57,871 nucleotides of DNA, taken from assembly GCA_902552035.1 (NCBI GenBank), contig CACDFC010000005.1, positions 1-57,871 of the forward strand, written 5' to 3'. The stretch comes from an uncultured Pelagibacteraceae bacterium. Lineage in GTDB: Bacteria; Pseudomonadota; Alphaproteobacteria; Pelagibacterales; Pelagibacteraceae. Position numbers and translations under genes: made by a program. Below the pieces are notes generated by a model, which worked only from the letters and a program-made list of their open reading frames with translations, was not told the origin of the DNA and did not search any database. Shown here one piece after another: positions 1 to 8,531 of the stretch (the first letter of the stretch is position 1; each line of letters starts with the position of its first letter).

Positions 1-425
1 ATATTTCTTTTATGAAAGAGGATAAAATAATGAGAAATGAAATTGAACAATTAGATATGGAAAAATTTATTTTTACTAATGGTAGCGCAGAGCATGCTAA
101 AAATATTTTAACCCATCTAGGAATATATGATTTATTTGGAAGAGATAAAGTTTTTGATATTCAAGATGCTGGGTATGTACCTAAACCTGAAGCAGCAACT
201 TTTGACTTAATGACTAAAAAATTTGGTATTAATCCGAAAGAGACAATCTATATTGAAGATATCGCCAAAAACTTAAGTATTGGTCATGAGAGAGGATGTA
301 CAACTGTTTGGTTAATTAATGATGAACATTTTGGTAAGATGGACTCTGATAAAGATTATATTTCACATAAAATTGAAAATCTGGCTTTATTTCTAAAAGA
401 AATAAGGTTATTAAAAAGTAAATAA
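1..425 (+). CDS. HAD-superfamily pyrimidine 5'-nucleotidase-like hydrolase, 5' truncated
   Basis: This is the C-terminal part of a HAD-family phosphatase, probably of the pyrimidine 5'-nucleotidase group, which dephosphorylates small phosphorylated metabolites in the cytoplasm. The reading frame is open to the left edge of the window, so the ATG at 12 is probably internal and the catalytic DxD motif lies outside the window. Three later HAD elements are visible: FTNGS (motif II Ser/Thr region), VPKPEAATFD (motif III lysine) and IEDIAKN (motif IV acidic residue). The family is usually a little over 200 residues, so about 80 are missing. dapD starts 3 nt after the stop, so it is likely co-transcribed with the lysine genes. 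The exact substrate cannot be told. Confidence 0.8.
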   Translation, partial: ISFMKEDKIMRNEIEQLDMEKFIFTNGSAEHAKNILTHLGIYDLFGRDKVFDIQDAGYVPKPEAATFDLMTKKFGINPKETIYIEDIAKNLSIGHERGCTTVWLINDEHFGKMDSDKDYISHKIENLALFLKEIRLLKSK

Positions 426-428
426 ATT

Positions 429-1256
429 ATGTCTTTAGAAAAAATTATAAATGATGCGTGGGAAAAAAAGGATCAAGTTAGTCCTAATTCAGAACAAAGC
501 TTAAAAGATACGATTAATCAAGTTATAAATGATTTAGATAGTGGTAAAGTTAGAGTAGCTGAAAAAATTAAAGGTCAATGGATAACTCACCAACACATTA
601 AAAAGGCAATAATGTTAAGTTTTAGGATTTATCCAATGGAAAATCTAAGTGGTCCCTATAGTAGTTGGTATGATAAATCTCATTTACTTAAAGGTAAAAC
701 TGCTAATTGGACAAAATCCGATCACGAAAAAGCTGGATTTAGAATGGTGCCTAATTCTCCTGTGAGAAAAGGATCATATGTAGGAAAAAACGCAGTTTTA
801 ATGCCATGTTATGTAAATATTGGTGCATATATTGATGAGGGTACCATGATAGATACATTTGCTAGAGCAGGAAGTTGTAGTCAGATAGGAAAAAATTGTC
901 ATATCTCCGCAGGATCAGGTGTTGGGGGAGTTTTAGAACCAGCCCAGGCACTTCCAACAATTATAGAAGATAATGTATTTTTAGGAGCAATGTCTGAGGT
1001 TGTGGAAGGTGTGATTGTTGGAGAAGGATCAGTATTAAGTATGGGAATGTACATAGGGCAATCAACAAAAATTGTTGATAGAAAAACTGGTGAAATATAT
1101 TATGGAAAAATACCCCCATATTCTGTTGTTGTGCCAGGCACACTACCTGATAAAAATAATCCCTCTGGACCATCTTTGTATTGTGCTGTAATTATTAAAC
1201 AAGTTGATGAAAAAACAAGATCAAAAACTTCAATTAATGATCTTTTAAGAGATTAA
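429..1256 (+). CDS. dapD: 2,3,4,5-tetrahydropyridine-2,6-dicarboxylate N-succinyltransferase
   Basis: DapD transfers succinyl from succinyl-CoA to tetrahydrodipicolinate in the succinylase branch of lysine and meso-diaminopimelate synthesis (cytoplasm, trimeric enzyme). The 275-residue length is normal. The N-terminal helical region is followed by a left-handed beta-helix of hexapeptide repeats (for example VGKNAVLMPCYVNIGAYIDE and FLGAMSEVVEGVIVGEGSVL) with the conserved DTFARAGSCSQIGKNCHIS segment typical of DapD. The next gene, dapE, catalyses a later step and starts 1 nt after the stop, which supports an operon. The pathway feeds both protein lysine and peptidoglycan; lysA further along the window encodes the final decarboxylation. 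Confidence 0.97.
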   Translation: MSLEKIINDAWEKKDQVSPNSEQSLKDTINQVINDLDSGKVRVAEKIKGQWITHQHIKKAIMLSFRIYPMENLSGPYSSWYDKSHLLKGKTANWTKSDHEKAGFRMVPNSPVRKGSYVGKNAVLMPCYVNIGAYIDEGTMIDTFARAGSCSQIGKNCHISAGSGVGGVLEPAQALPTIIEDNVFLGAMSEVVEGVIVGEGSVLSMGMYIGQSTKIVDRKTGEIYYGKIPPYSVVVPGTLPDKNNPSGPSLYCAVIIKQVDEKTRSKTSINDLLRD

Positions 1257-1257
1257 A

Positions 1258-2415
1258 ATGAAAACTTTCAATGAAATTGAATTAGCTAAACAGCTAATCA
1301 AATTTCCATCAGTAACACCAGTTGATGCAGGTGTAATGAAATTTTTGGAAAAAAAATTAAAAAAATTAGGTTTCGAAACAAAAATAATTGAATTTAAAGA
1401 GAAAAATTTTAAACCTGTTAAAAATTTATATGCTAGATTAGGAAAAACAGAGCCAAATTTTTGTTATGCCGGACACTTAGATGTAGTGCCACCTGGAAAT
1501 ATAAATGATTGGACAAGTAATCCTTTTAAACCATCTATAAAAAAAGGCCATTTAATTGGTAGGGGTGCTAATGATATGAAAAGTTCAATTGCAGCTTTTG
1601 TTTCTGCTGCAAACACTTTTTTAAATAAAAATAAAAAATTTAAAGGATCAATTAGTTTTTTAATTACTGGAGATGAAGAAGGTGACGCAATTAATGGTAC
1701 TAAAAAAGTTGTGGATTATTTAAGAAAAAAAAGAGAAAAAATTAATTTCTGCCTTGTTGGTGAACCCACAAATCCCAATAAGTTAGGAGAAATGATTAAA
1801 ATAGGGCGAAGAGGCAGTTTAACTGGCAAGCTAACAATAAATGGCATTCAAGGCCATGTTGCTTATCCAGATAAAGCAAATAATCCAGCAACAACAATTA
1901 TAAAAATTTTAAAAGAGCTTAAAGATATCAAGTTTGATAAAGGCACGAAAGATTTTCAGCCAACAAACTTGGAAGTTACCAAGATAAATATAATTAATAA
2001 TGCAGATAATGTTATACCAAAATCTGCAGAAGCTACATTTAATGTAAGATTTAATAATAAACATACGTCAATATCACTTAAAAAAAGACTTAATAAAATT
2101 TTTAGAAAAATAAGTAAAAAAAGTAAATCAAATTACAAAATAGAATATAGAGTTTCTGGAGAAGCTTTTTTAACTAAGCCAAACGCTACGACTTTTATGA
2201 TACAAAATATTGTAAAGAAAGTTACAAAAATAAAACCAAAACTATCTACTACAGGTGGAACTTCGGATTTAAGATTTATACGAAAATTATCGCCTGGCTT
2301 AGAGTTTGGTCTGGTAGGAAAAACTATGCATAAAGTAGACGAAGCGGTTTCTTTGAATGACCTAAAAAATTTAACTAAAATATATAATATTATTTTAGAA
2401 AATTATTTTAAATGA
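1258..2415 (+). CDS. dapE: succinyl-diaminopimelate desuccinylase
   Basis: DapE hydrolyses N-succinyl-LL-diaminopimelate to LL-diaminopimelate and succinate; it is a dizinc M20-family peptidase homologue. At 385 residues it has the usual size. Metal and catalytic motifs are visible in order: AGHLDVVPPG (His/Asp), GRGANDMKSS (bridging Asp), TGDEEGDAING (catalytic Glu and metal Glu), a GEPTN segment, and a C-terminal GKTMHKVDE with the last zinc histidine. The dimerisation/lid insertion lies between about residues 180 and 290. It follows dapD by 1 nt and its stop overlaps the start of the next gene by 4 nt (ATGA), so translation is probably coupled through the cluster. Confidence 0.97.
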   Translation: MKTFNEIELAKQLIKFPSVTPVDAGVMKFLEKKLKKLGFETKIIEFKEKNFKPVKNLYARLGKTEPNFCYAGHLDVVPPGNINDWTSNPFKPSIKKGHLIGRGANDMKSSIAAFVSAANTFLNKNKKFKGSISFLITGDEEGDAINGTKKVVDYLRKKREKINFCLVGEPTNPNKLGEMIKIGRRGSLTGKLTINGIQGHVAYPDKANNPATTIIKILKELKDIKFDKGTKDFQPTNLEVTKINIINNADNVIPKSAEATFNVRFNNKHTSISLKKRLNKIFRKISKKSKSNYKIEYRVSGEAFLTKPNATTFMIQNIVKKVTKIKPKLSTTGGTSDLRFIRKLSPGLEFGLVGKTMHKVDEAVSLNDLKNLTKIYNIILENYFK

Positions 2416-3335
2416 AAACTGCAATTATTACCTCTGAAACGTCATTGAACCATGATACGGGATCTGGACACCCAGAAAGCATATCAAGGGTTACATCAAT
2501 TATTGAAAAGTTGAAAAGAAATAAAAAATTAATTTGGAAATATCCAACAACTTATAATAGAGAGATAATAAAAAATACTCACTCTGAAGCTTATGTGGAT
2601 GATATTGAAAATTCATTTCCTCTAGAAGGGCTAAAATTTTTAGATGGCGATACAGTCGTTTCACCAGGTAGTAAAAATGCCACTTTTGATGCAGTAGGTT
2701 CAATTATTTCTGCAATTGACGGGGTTGAAAACAAAGAATTTAGAGCTGCACATTGTGTAACACGTCCCCCTGGTCATCATGCTGAAAAAGACAAAGCTAT
2801 GGGTTTCTGTGTTATAAATAACATTAGTGTTGCAGCAAATTATTTGATTTCTAAATATAATTATAAAAAAGTTGCAGTATTAGACTGGGATTGTCACTTT
2901 GGCAACGGTAGTTATGATATTTTAAAATCAAATAAGAATATTTTTTTTTCAAGTCTTCATCAATATCCATATTATCCTGGCGGTGGAACAGAAGACCAAA
3001 AAGGTGACTATAATAATGTTTTAAATGTTCCTTTACCGGCTGGAACAAATTCTAGTGAATATTTTGATGCTTATGAACATGTACTTAAAAGATTAAAGGA
3101 ATTCAAACCAGAATTTATTTTAATGTCTGCGGGTTTCGATGCTCATAAATTAGATCCGTTATGTCAATTAAATTTAGAATCTAGAGATTATTATGAAATA
3201 ACTAGAAGAGCCCTGGAAACTACAAAAAAATTTTGTAATGGAAAAGTTGTTTCTATACTTGAGGGTGGGTATGATTTGAATGCTCTAGCAGAAAGTGCAA
3301 ATGAACATGTTAACGCACTTTTAGAATTTAATTGA
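2412..3335 (+). CDS. histone deacetylase family (AcuC/polyamine-deacetylase-like) amidohydrolase
   Basis: This is a class II HDAC-like zinc amidohydrolase of 307 residues. Bacterial relatives deacetylate acetylated polyamines, acetoin-pathway proteins or other acyl-lysine substrates. The motifs are clear: HDTGSGHPE near the N-terminus, RPPGHHAE (catalytic His pair), DWDCHFGNG (zinc Asp and His; the usual second His is Phe here), SAGFDAH (zinc Asp) and EGGYDL near the C-terminus (catalytic Tyr). There is no signal peptide, so it should be cytoplasmic. Its start overlaps the dapE stop by 4 nt, and a SET-domain methyltransferase gene follows 30 nt later. The family call is secure; the substrate is unknown. 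Linkage to DAP synthesis may be only genome compaction. Confidence 0.9.
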   Translation: MKTAIITSETSLNHDTGSGHPESISRVTSIIEKLKRNKKLIWKYPTTYNREIIKNTHSEAYVDDIENSFPLEGLKFLDGDTVVSPGSKNATFDAVGSIISAIDGVENKEFRAAHCVTRPPGHHAEKDKAMGFCVINNISVAANYLISKYNYKKVAVLDWDCHFGNGSYDILKSNKNIFFSSLHQYPYYPGGGTEDQKGDYNNVLNVPLPAGTNSSEYFDAYEHVLKRLKEFKPEFILMSAGFDAHKLDPLCQLNLESRDYYEITRRALETTKKFCNGKVVSILEGGYDLNALAESANEHVNALLEFN

Positions 3336-3365
3336 TAGTTTTTTTATTCCTTATAAATAAAACTA

Positions 3366-3857
3366 ATGAAATTATATAGAATAAAAAAATCAAAAATTGA
3401 TAATAAAGGTCGTGGTCTTTATGCAACAAAAAATATTAGATCTGGTACAAAAATTATAAATTATAAGGGAAAAATAATTACTAATAAACAACTTGATCGT
3501 TCTGACAAATATGACAACGGTAAGCCAATATACTTATTTACTTTAAATAATAGATATACGTTAGATGGTGACTTTTCATGGAATATAGCAGGTTTAGTTA
3601 ATCATAGTTGCAACCCCAACTCTGAATATGAAGGTAAAGGTTTCAAAGTTTGGATTACAGCGATAAAGGATATTAAACAAGGTGAGGAAATTACATGTGA
3701 TTACGGTTTTAGCTTTGATAAAGATTACAAACAATTTCCATGCAATTGTAATTCAATAAACTGTTGTGGATATATAGTGCAAGAAGTGTCTAGATGGAGA
3801 ATAAATAAAAAATTTGCTATGAGCAATAAAAAAAATCTAATAAATAACTCTCGATAA
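3366..3857 (+). CDS. SET-domain protein lysine methyltransferase
   Basis: A compact 163-residue SET-domain protein. SET enzymes transfer methyl from S-adenosylmethionine to protein lysines. The hallmarks are present in order: an N-terminal GRGLYATKNI segment, GLVNHSCNPNSEY (the knot NHSCxPN motif binding SAM), GEEITCDYG (catalytic Tyr region), and a post-SET-like cysteine cluster (FPCNCNSINCCG) that would bind zinc. Start ATG 3366 lies 30 nt after the deacetylase-family gene. The last 21 nt overlap the 3' end of truA on the opposite strand. The substrate is unknown; bacterial SET proteins are scattered, and ribosomal or DNA-binding proteins are possible targets. The function is inferred from motifs only. 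Confidence 0.9.
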   Translation: MKLYRIKKSKIDNKGRGLYATKNIRSGTKIINYKGKIITNKQLDRSDKYDNGKPIYLFTLNNRYTLDGDFSWNIAGLVNHSCNPNSEYEGKGFKVWITAIKDIKQGEEITCDYGFSFDKDYKQFPCNCNSINCCGYIVQEVSRWRINKKFAMSNKKNLINNSR

Positions 3858-4577
3858 AAAAAGACCTTCTGGAGGTGCTGGGGGTGCACATAAACTTCTT
3901 TTTTTTGACTTCAAAATATTTTCAAATTTATTTAATGACCATTTTTTCTCACCAAGATATTTTAAGCACCCAACCATTGAACGAACTTGTTGCTGTAAAA
4001 AGGATTGAGATCTGAACTCAATTTCAATTCTATTCCTTAAAGATTTAATTTTAATCAATTTTATAGTTCTAACAGGACTTTTTGCTTTACAGCTTTTTTT
4101 CCTAAATGTAGAAAAATCCATAGTTCCTATTAACTTTTTAGCTCCTCTTTTCATTAAAACTAGATCTAATTCTTTAATAATATGCCAACTTCTATTTCTT
4201 TCTAAAACTGGTACACTTAGTCTATTAATAATAATATATTTATATATTCTCATTTTAGCTGAAAATCTTGCGTGAAAATTGCTATTTTTTTTTCTTATTT
4301 TAAGAATTGTAACAGCATCTTTATTCAGGAAATAATTGACCGATTTGAGAAATCTATTTAATTCTTTAATTTTATTTTTGCAATCGAAATGGGCAGATTG
4401 TTCAATTGCATGAACTCCTGTATCAGTTCTACCTGATCCTATTAATATTATTTTTTCCTTAAGTAACATTGAAATTATTTTTTGTATAAGTCCTTGAACA
4501 CTTTTGCTTTTTTTTTGAATTTGCCAACCTTTGAAACCCGTTCCATCATACTCAACTAATATTTGATATCTAAACAT
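3837..4577 (-). CDS. truA: tRNA pseudouridine(38-40) synthase
   Basis: TruA converts uridines 38-40 in the anticodon stem-loop of many tRNAs to pseudouridine. The 246-residue length is normal. The catalytic aspartate motif GSGRTDTGVHA is clear near residue 50, the N-terminus YQILVEYDGTGFKGWQ is typical, and the C-terminal FLQQQVRSMVG (family FLxxMVRxxxG) is recognisable. It is the last gene of the def-fmt-truA run; its start overlaps the fmt stop by 8 nt. The 3' end overlaps the convergent SET gene by 21 nt, leaving no space for an intrinsic terminator. Confidence 0.96.
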   Translation of the reverse strand: MFRYQILVEYDGTGFKGWQIQKKSKSVQGLIQKIISMLLKEKIILIGSGRTDTGVHAIEQSAHFDCKNKIKELNRFLKSVNYFLNKDAVTILKIRKKNSNFHARFSAKMRIYKYIIINRLSVPVLERNRSWHIIKELDLVLMKRGAKKLIGTMDFSTFRKKSCKAKSPVRTIKLIKIKSLRNRIEIEFRSQSFLQQQVRSMVGCLKYLGEKKWSLNKFENILKSKKRSLCAPPAPPEGLFLSRVIY

Positions 4578-5499
4578 TAGATATTACTGAGCCTTTTTTT
4601 ATTTTAGATCCAAGTAAAAACTCAGCAATTTTCTGGGGTTTTTTACCTTGTCTCTGTATTTCAAGAATTTTGATTGATTGATTACTACAAGCAATTTCTA
4701 ATTTATCAGTTATTACTTCTCCAACTTTACCTTCACCACTTCCAATTTCAGCTTTAAGGATTTTGTACCTTTCTCCATTAAAATTAAAGAAGGCACCAGG
4801 TGTGGGAAATAAACCATTTATCTTTCCAAGAATATTAATAGCTTTATCACTCCAATTAATTTTACCCTCTGCTTTATCTATTTTTTTGGCGTATGTTGCA
4901 TTTGAATGATCCTGATCAATAAATTTTACTTTATCCTCCAATACATCATCGATAATATCCAAAATTTTCTCAGCAGCTAATAAGGATAATTTTTCTGAAA
5001 TTTCTTGTGCATTACTATTATAATCTATATTTATTTTAAAAGTATTGCTAACAGGTCCACTGTCTAACTCCTCGTTAATTTTCATTATACTTATCCCGGT
5101 TTCATTATCCAATTCCATAATAGATCTTTGAATTGGGGCAGCTCCTCTCCATCTAGGAAGAATAGATCCATGAATATTTATAAAACCCTTTTTAGTTAAA
5201 TTTAAAAATTTTTTAGGTATGATTTGGCCATACGCAACTACAACTGCCAAATCTGCATTCAAGTTGTTTATAAAATTATATTCTTCATCATTATCTTTTA
5301 AAGTTTTTGGATATCTAAAATCTATGTTTAAAGTTTCTGAAATACCTTGAACAGGTGATTTATTTATTTTTTGACCGCGTTGTGATTTTTGAGGTGGTTG
5401 GGTATATACAACTGATATTGGATATCCATTTTGATAGAGTGATTTCAAAATTGGTACAGCAAATATAGGCGTACCCATAAAAATTATTTTTTTAGCCAT
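4570..5499 (-). CDS. fmt: methionyl-tRNA formyltransferase
   Basis: Fmt formylates Met-tRNA(fMet) using 10-formyltetrahydrofolate to make the initiator tRNA. The 309-residue length matches the family. The N-terminal formyltransferase domain carries IFMGTPIFAV, the folate/catalytic motif NIHGSILPRWRGAAPIQRSI and GISIMKINEELDSGP; the C-terminal domain (from about residue 205) shows the family pattern FPTPGAFF. It sits 3 nt downstream of def, so formylation and deformylation enzymes are made together, as in many bacteria, and it overlaps truA by 8 nt. Confidence 0.97.
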   Translation of the reverse strand: MAKKIIFMGTPIFAVPILKSLYQNGYPISVVYTQPPQKSQRGQKINKSPVQGISETLNIDFRYPKTLKDNDEEYNFINNLNADLAVVVAYGQIIPKKFLNLTKKGFINIHGSILPRWRGAAPIQRSIMELDNETGISIMKINEELDSGPVSNTFKINIDYNSNAQEISEKLSLLAAEKILDIIDDVLEDKVKFIDQDHSNATYAKKIDKAEGKINWSDKAINILGKINGLFPTPGAFFNFNGERYKILKAEIGSGEGKVGEVITDKLEIACSNQSIKILEIQRQGKKPQKIAEFLLGSKIKKGSVISNV

Positions 5500-5502
5500 T
5501 TA

Positions 5503-6018
5503 TCAAACTACTATCCTTGTAGATTTGCTTTTAGATAGTTTTTTGATAATCATAGATTTTTTTAACTTGGATAGATAGTCTATAAAAAGTATTCCTTCTA
5601 AATGATCCATTTCGTGTTGAATGCACGTTGCTAATAAACCTTCTGCTTTTAATATTTTTTTTTCACCATTATAATCTAGATATTCTACATCACATTTTTT
5701 AGGTCTATCTATTTCTGCAAATTGATTTGGAACTGATAAACATCCTTCCTCATAAGTAGATTTTAAGTTATCTTTATTTTTAATAACTGGATTAACAAAA
5801 AATAATGGATTTTTTTTATTTTCAATTTTTAAATCAATTACAATTATTCTTTTTGGAATACCAATTTGAATTGCAGCTAAACCAATACCATTAGCACTGT
5901 ACATTGTCTCAACCATATCATCCATTATTTTTCTCTCAGCATCTCCAACTTCTTGAACTGGACTTGAGATTTTTCGTAAAATTTTGTCAGGTTCTGTAAT
6001 AATATTTTTTATTGTCAT
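5503..6018 (-). CDS. def: peptide deformylase
   Basis: Def removes the formyl group from the N-terminal methionine of nascent proteins; it is a Fe/Zn metallohydrolase acting at the ribosome exit. The 171-residue length is normal. All three signature motifs are visible: GIGLAAIQIG (motif 1), EEGCLSVP (motif 2 with the metal Cys) and QHEMDHLEG (motif 3 HExxH). It is followed after 3 nt by fmt. An exported protein gene lies 31 nt upstream on the same strand. Confidence 0.98.
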   Translation of the reverse strand: MTIKNIITEPDKILRKISSPVQEVGDAERKIMDDMVETMYSANGIGLAAIQIGIPKRIIVIDLKIENKKNPLFFVNPVIKNKDNLKSTYEEGCLSVPNQFAEIDRPKKCDVEYLDYNGEKKILKAEGLLATCIQHEMDHLEGILFIDYLSKLKKSMIIKKLSKSKSTRIVV

Positions 6019-6049
6019 AAAACTCTCTTAAATTATTTTAATATATTTT

Positions 6050-7798
6050 TTAAACTTTTAAAGGAAGAACTTCTAACAAAATCTTATTTCTTATAGTATC
6101 AATATCCATTTGATTTAATGTATAGATAATAAAGTTAAGAGTTTCTGAACCTAATACGTTAAGTTTATCCTCACCTATTATTTCTACAATTCTTAAAAGT
6201 GCCATACCCGATTCATCATTGCTTACCATTGCAATAATATCGGAAGGCACACTAGGTGTGAACTCATAGAGATTTTTATACTTATTTGAAATTTCTATTC
6301 CATCTGACCTTAATGATTCTAATAAAATTATATCTTTTGTAGAAAAAATATATTTTTTATTCTTCTTAAATTTTTTTAAAAAATCATTTGTTTCTTTCTC
6401 TATTTTATTAGAGCTAGTTTCATTCATAAAGTATTTGAGCAATTTAGATTGATGAATCAATTTATTATTAATTTTAATATCTTTTTTTTCATCTTTAGAA
6501 TTTAAATTATTAATATAAAATGTAGTGTAGTTAGAGGGAACATTTTCATAACTTAAATCACTCAATAACTCAGCTAGCTTCTCTTGAAATGCATTTCCCA
6601 AATTTTCTGATAATAAAGACTTTTTTATTTTAAAAGATAAGTCTAAAATTTCATTTGTATTTGATGTTAAAAGTAGTTTTTGATACAACAAGGCTCTTCC
6701 CTCGTAAGATGGAAGGTTCTTAAATACATCTCTTGCATTTATTAATTGATTAATATTAAATTGAAATCTTTTGTATAAATTAAATAAATCTTCCTCAGAA
6801 TAATTTTTATCATGTGTTGCTTTTTCAATAATTTTAATTTTTTCTGCATCTTCTAAATTTACATTCTCGATATCATCTAGCAGGTTAGCAGAAGATAAAT
6901 ATTTCCAAATAATTTTCTTTGTTTTTTCGTTAGGTTTATAAGTAAAGTTTTTATCTGTTACATGTGAAATATGAAAATTTAATATACTTTTTTCAGAAAA
7001 TAAATTATCATTATTTAAATCATATCCCATTAAAATATTAAACTTCTTTTCAAAAAAATTATCTTGAAACCCAAGTTCTTTTTTTAAATCAAATAAAAGC
7101 TGAGCTTCTTCTCTTTTTTTTGAATTTATTAAACAATATATTTTAAACTTAGATAAATAATTATTTTCAATTTTACTGACTTCATCAAAAATTTGGCAAG
7201 CTGAAGCCAGGTCTGAATTTGATAAATATTCGTTAACATAATATGTAATTAGTAAATCGTTATTTAGTTCATCATTATTAATTATAAATTCTTTAATTAA
7301 TTGAAGATTTTTTTTTTTTATAAGATAATCGAATTTAAATTTTAAAAATTCATCAGTATTAATATTTTTTTTTGGAAAGTAAGAATTTGTTAATAACACA
7401 ATCTCTAATATATCATTTGCATCATTTGATAAATTTAAGTTATTTATTTTATTTAAAAGCAATCTTATTTTTTCTCCATCAGAATTGGTCCACATATCAA
7501 TATTTAAGTTATTTTCTTGAGGATCGTAAAGACCAGCTAAAAGTATTTTATTTTCAAGCTGATCATTGTCTAAAATAGATAATTCTAAATTATCTTTATT
7601 TTTAATTTTGTCATAAAGACTTCTTTGAAGGTTGCTATTTTCATTCTGAGAATTTTGAGAAAAACCTTTATCATTTTCTTTATTTTCTAGATTCCATATA
7701 TCTACTGTCTCTGTTGAATATAATTTATTGAAGCTGAATAAGGAAATCAAAATTAAAAAAAAAAAAAATTTATTACTTAATAATTTTAAATTTTTCAT
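6050..7798 (-). CDS. exported protein of unknown function, 582 aa
   Basis: I do not recognise this protein. It starts with a classical signal peptide: charged MKNLKLLSNK, a hydrophobic FFFFLILISLFSF core and a probable cleavage site near LYSTE. It is therefore likely periplasmic or tethered at the envelope. The rest (about 550 residues) is Asn/Lys/Leu-rich and reads as almost entirely alpha-helical, with spacing reminiscent of repeated helical hairpins (TPR-like), but no named motif is evident. The ATG lies inside the 3' end of the 61-residue membrane-protein gene (26 nt overlap), and def follows after 31 nt. Codon use matches the neighbours and the frame is intact, so it is a real gene. A role in envelope assembly is only a guess. 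Confidence 0.75.
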   Translation of the reverse strand: MKNLKLLSNKFFFFLILISLFSFNKLYSTETVDIWNLENKENDKGFSQNSQNENSNLQRSLYDKIKNKDNLELSILDNDQLENKILLAGLYDPQENNLNIDMWTNSDGEKIRLLLNKINNLNLSNDANDILEIVLLTNSYFPKKNINTDEFLKFKFDYLIKKKNLQLIKEFIINNDELNNDLLITYYVNEYLSNSDLASACQIFDEVSKIENNYLSKFKIYCLINSKKREEAQLLFDLKKELGFQDNFFEKKFNILMGYDLNNDNLFSEKSILNFHISHVTDKNFTYKPNEKTKKIIWKYLSSANLLDDIENVNLEDAEKIKIIEKATHDKNYSEEDLFNLYKRFQFNINQLINARDVFKNLPSYEGRALLYQKLLLTSNTNEILDLSFKIKKSLLSENLGNAFQEKLAELLSDLSYENVPSNYTTFYINNLNSKDEKKDIKINNKLIHQSKLLKYFMNETSSNKIEKETNDFLKKFKKNKKYIFSTKDIILLESLRSDGIEISNKYKNLYEFTPSVPSDIIAMVSNDESGMALLRIVEIIGEDKLNVLGSETLNFIIYTLNQMDIDTIRNKILLEVLPLKV

Positions 7799-7958
7799 TT
7801 GGAACTAATTTTTCGATATTTTTTTCTGGTTTTGGAAAATCAATTTTATCTACAAGAATTATTGCAATAATTAATAAAAAAAAAATTATTGCTAATTTAA
7901 TTAAAAATCTTCCAATAGAACTAAAACTACTGCCTCTTGTTTTTCTCTCAAATTGCAT
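7773..7958 (-). CDS. small single-pass membrane protein, unknown
   Basis: A 61-residue protein with a basic N-terminal tail (MQFERKTRGSS), one strongly hydrophobic helix (about residues 19-41, LIKLAIIFFLLIIAIILV) and a short charged C-terminal segment after KIDFPKPEKN, predicted outside. No family is recognised. It overlaps the start of the 582-residue exported protein by 26 nt, which suggests translational coupling and a shared envelope function. The gene is divergent from aroK; the 57 nt between the two starts must hold both promoters. An ORF overlapping it at 7901-8113 in another frame is a shadow. Confidence 0.6.
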   Translation of the reverse strand: MQFERKTRGSSFSSIGRFLIKLAIIFFLLIIAIILVDKIDFPKPEKNIEKLVPNEKFKIIK

Positions 7959-8015
7959 ATATCGTTTATTAATTTCAAATTAAGACATATTTGTGTTTTT
8001 TCAAAGTATAAACTC

Positions 8016-8531
8016 ATGAAAATAAATAAAAATCTTGTATTAATAGGCATGATGGGATCTGGAAAATCTACATTGGGATACTTGATTGCAAAAAAACTTA
8101 ATCTCGCTTTCATAGATGTTGACAGAGAAATTGAAGAAATAGAAATGATGTCGATTTCAAAAATTTTTAAAAAGTACGGTGAGAAACATTTTAGAATTAT
8201 TGAAGAAAAAATTACGTCTGAAATTTTGAAAAAAAACTCTTTAAGTGTAGTATCTTTAGGAGGTGGAGCATTTTTAAATAAAAAAATTCAGGATTTAGTT
8301 CTAAAAAAGAATATATCTTTTTGGCTAAAATGGAAAAATGCTAGCATTATTAAAAGACTTAAAAACTATAGTAAAAGACCAGTATTAAAAAATATGAATA
8401 ATGAAAAATTAATTAATTTGATAGATCAAAGGTCTAAAATATACTCTAAAGCAGATTATTCTATAGAATGTGATAATTTAGAAAAATTTGAAATTATAAA
8501 TGAAATTATAGAAATATATGAGACAAAGTAA
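8016..8531 (+). CDS. aroK: shikimate kinase
   Basis: AroK phosphorylates shikimate with ATP in the chorismate pathway. I place the start at ATG 8016 (MKINKNLVLIGMMGSGKST) rather than the track start at 7953: homologues begin just before the Walker A loop, and the upstream 21 codons run into the divergent promoter region. That gives 171 residues, normal for the family. The P-loop GMMGSGKST, the substrate-binding DVDREIE and GGGAF motifs, and the lid arginine (RPVL) are present. The 3' end overlaps aroB by 14 nt, the usual alphaproteobacterial aroKB pair. Confidence 0.96.
   Translation: MKINKNLVLIGMMGSGKSTLGYLIAKKLNLAFIDVDREIEEIEMMSISKIFKKYGEKHFRIIEEKITSEILKKNSLSVVSLGGGAFLNKKIQDLVLKKNISFWLKWKNASIIKRLKNYSKRPVLKNMNNEKLINLIDQRSKIYSKADYSIECDNLEKFEIINEIIEIYETK

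Noticed and set aside
12-14. ATG 12 as the true start of the first gene
   Set aside because: The frame is open to the window edge, and the HAD nucleophile motif is missing, so the gene starts upstream.
7953-8015. Upstream extension of aroK from ATG 7953
   Set aside because: The extra 21 residues are not typical of shikimate kinase, and they occupy the space needed for two divergent promoters. ATG 8016 matches the family N-terminus.
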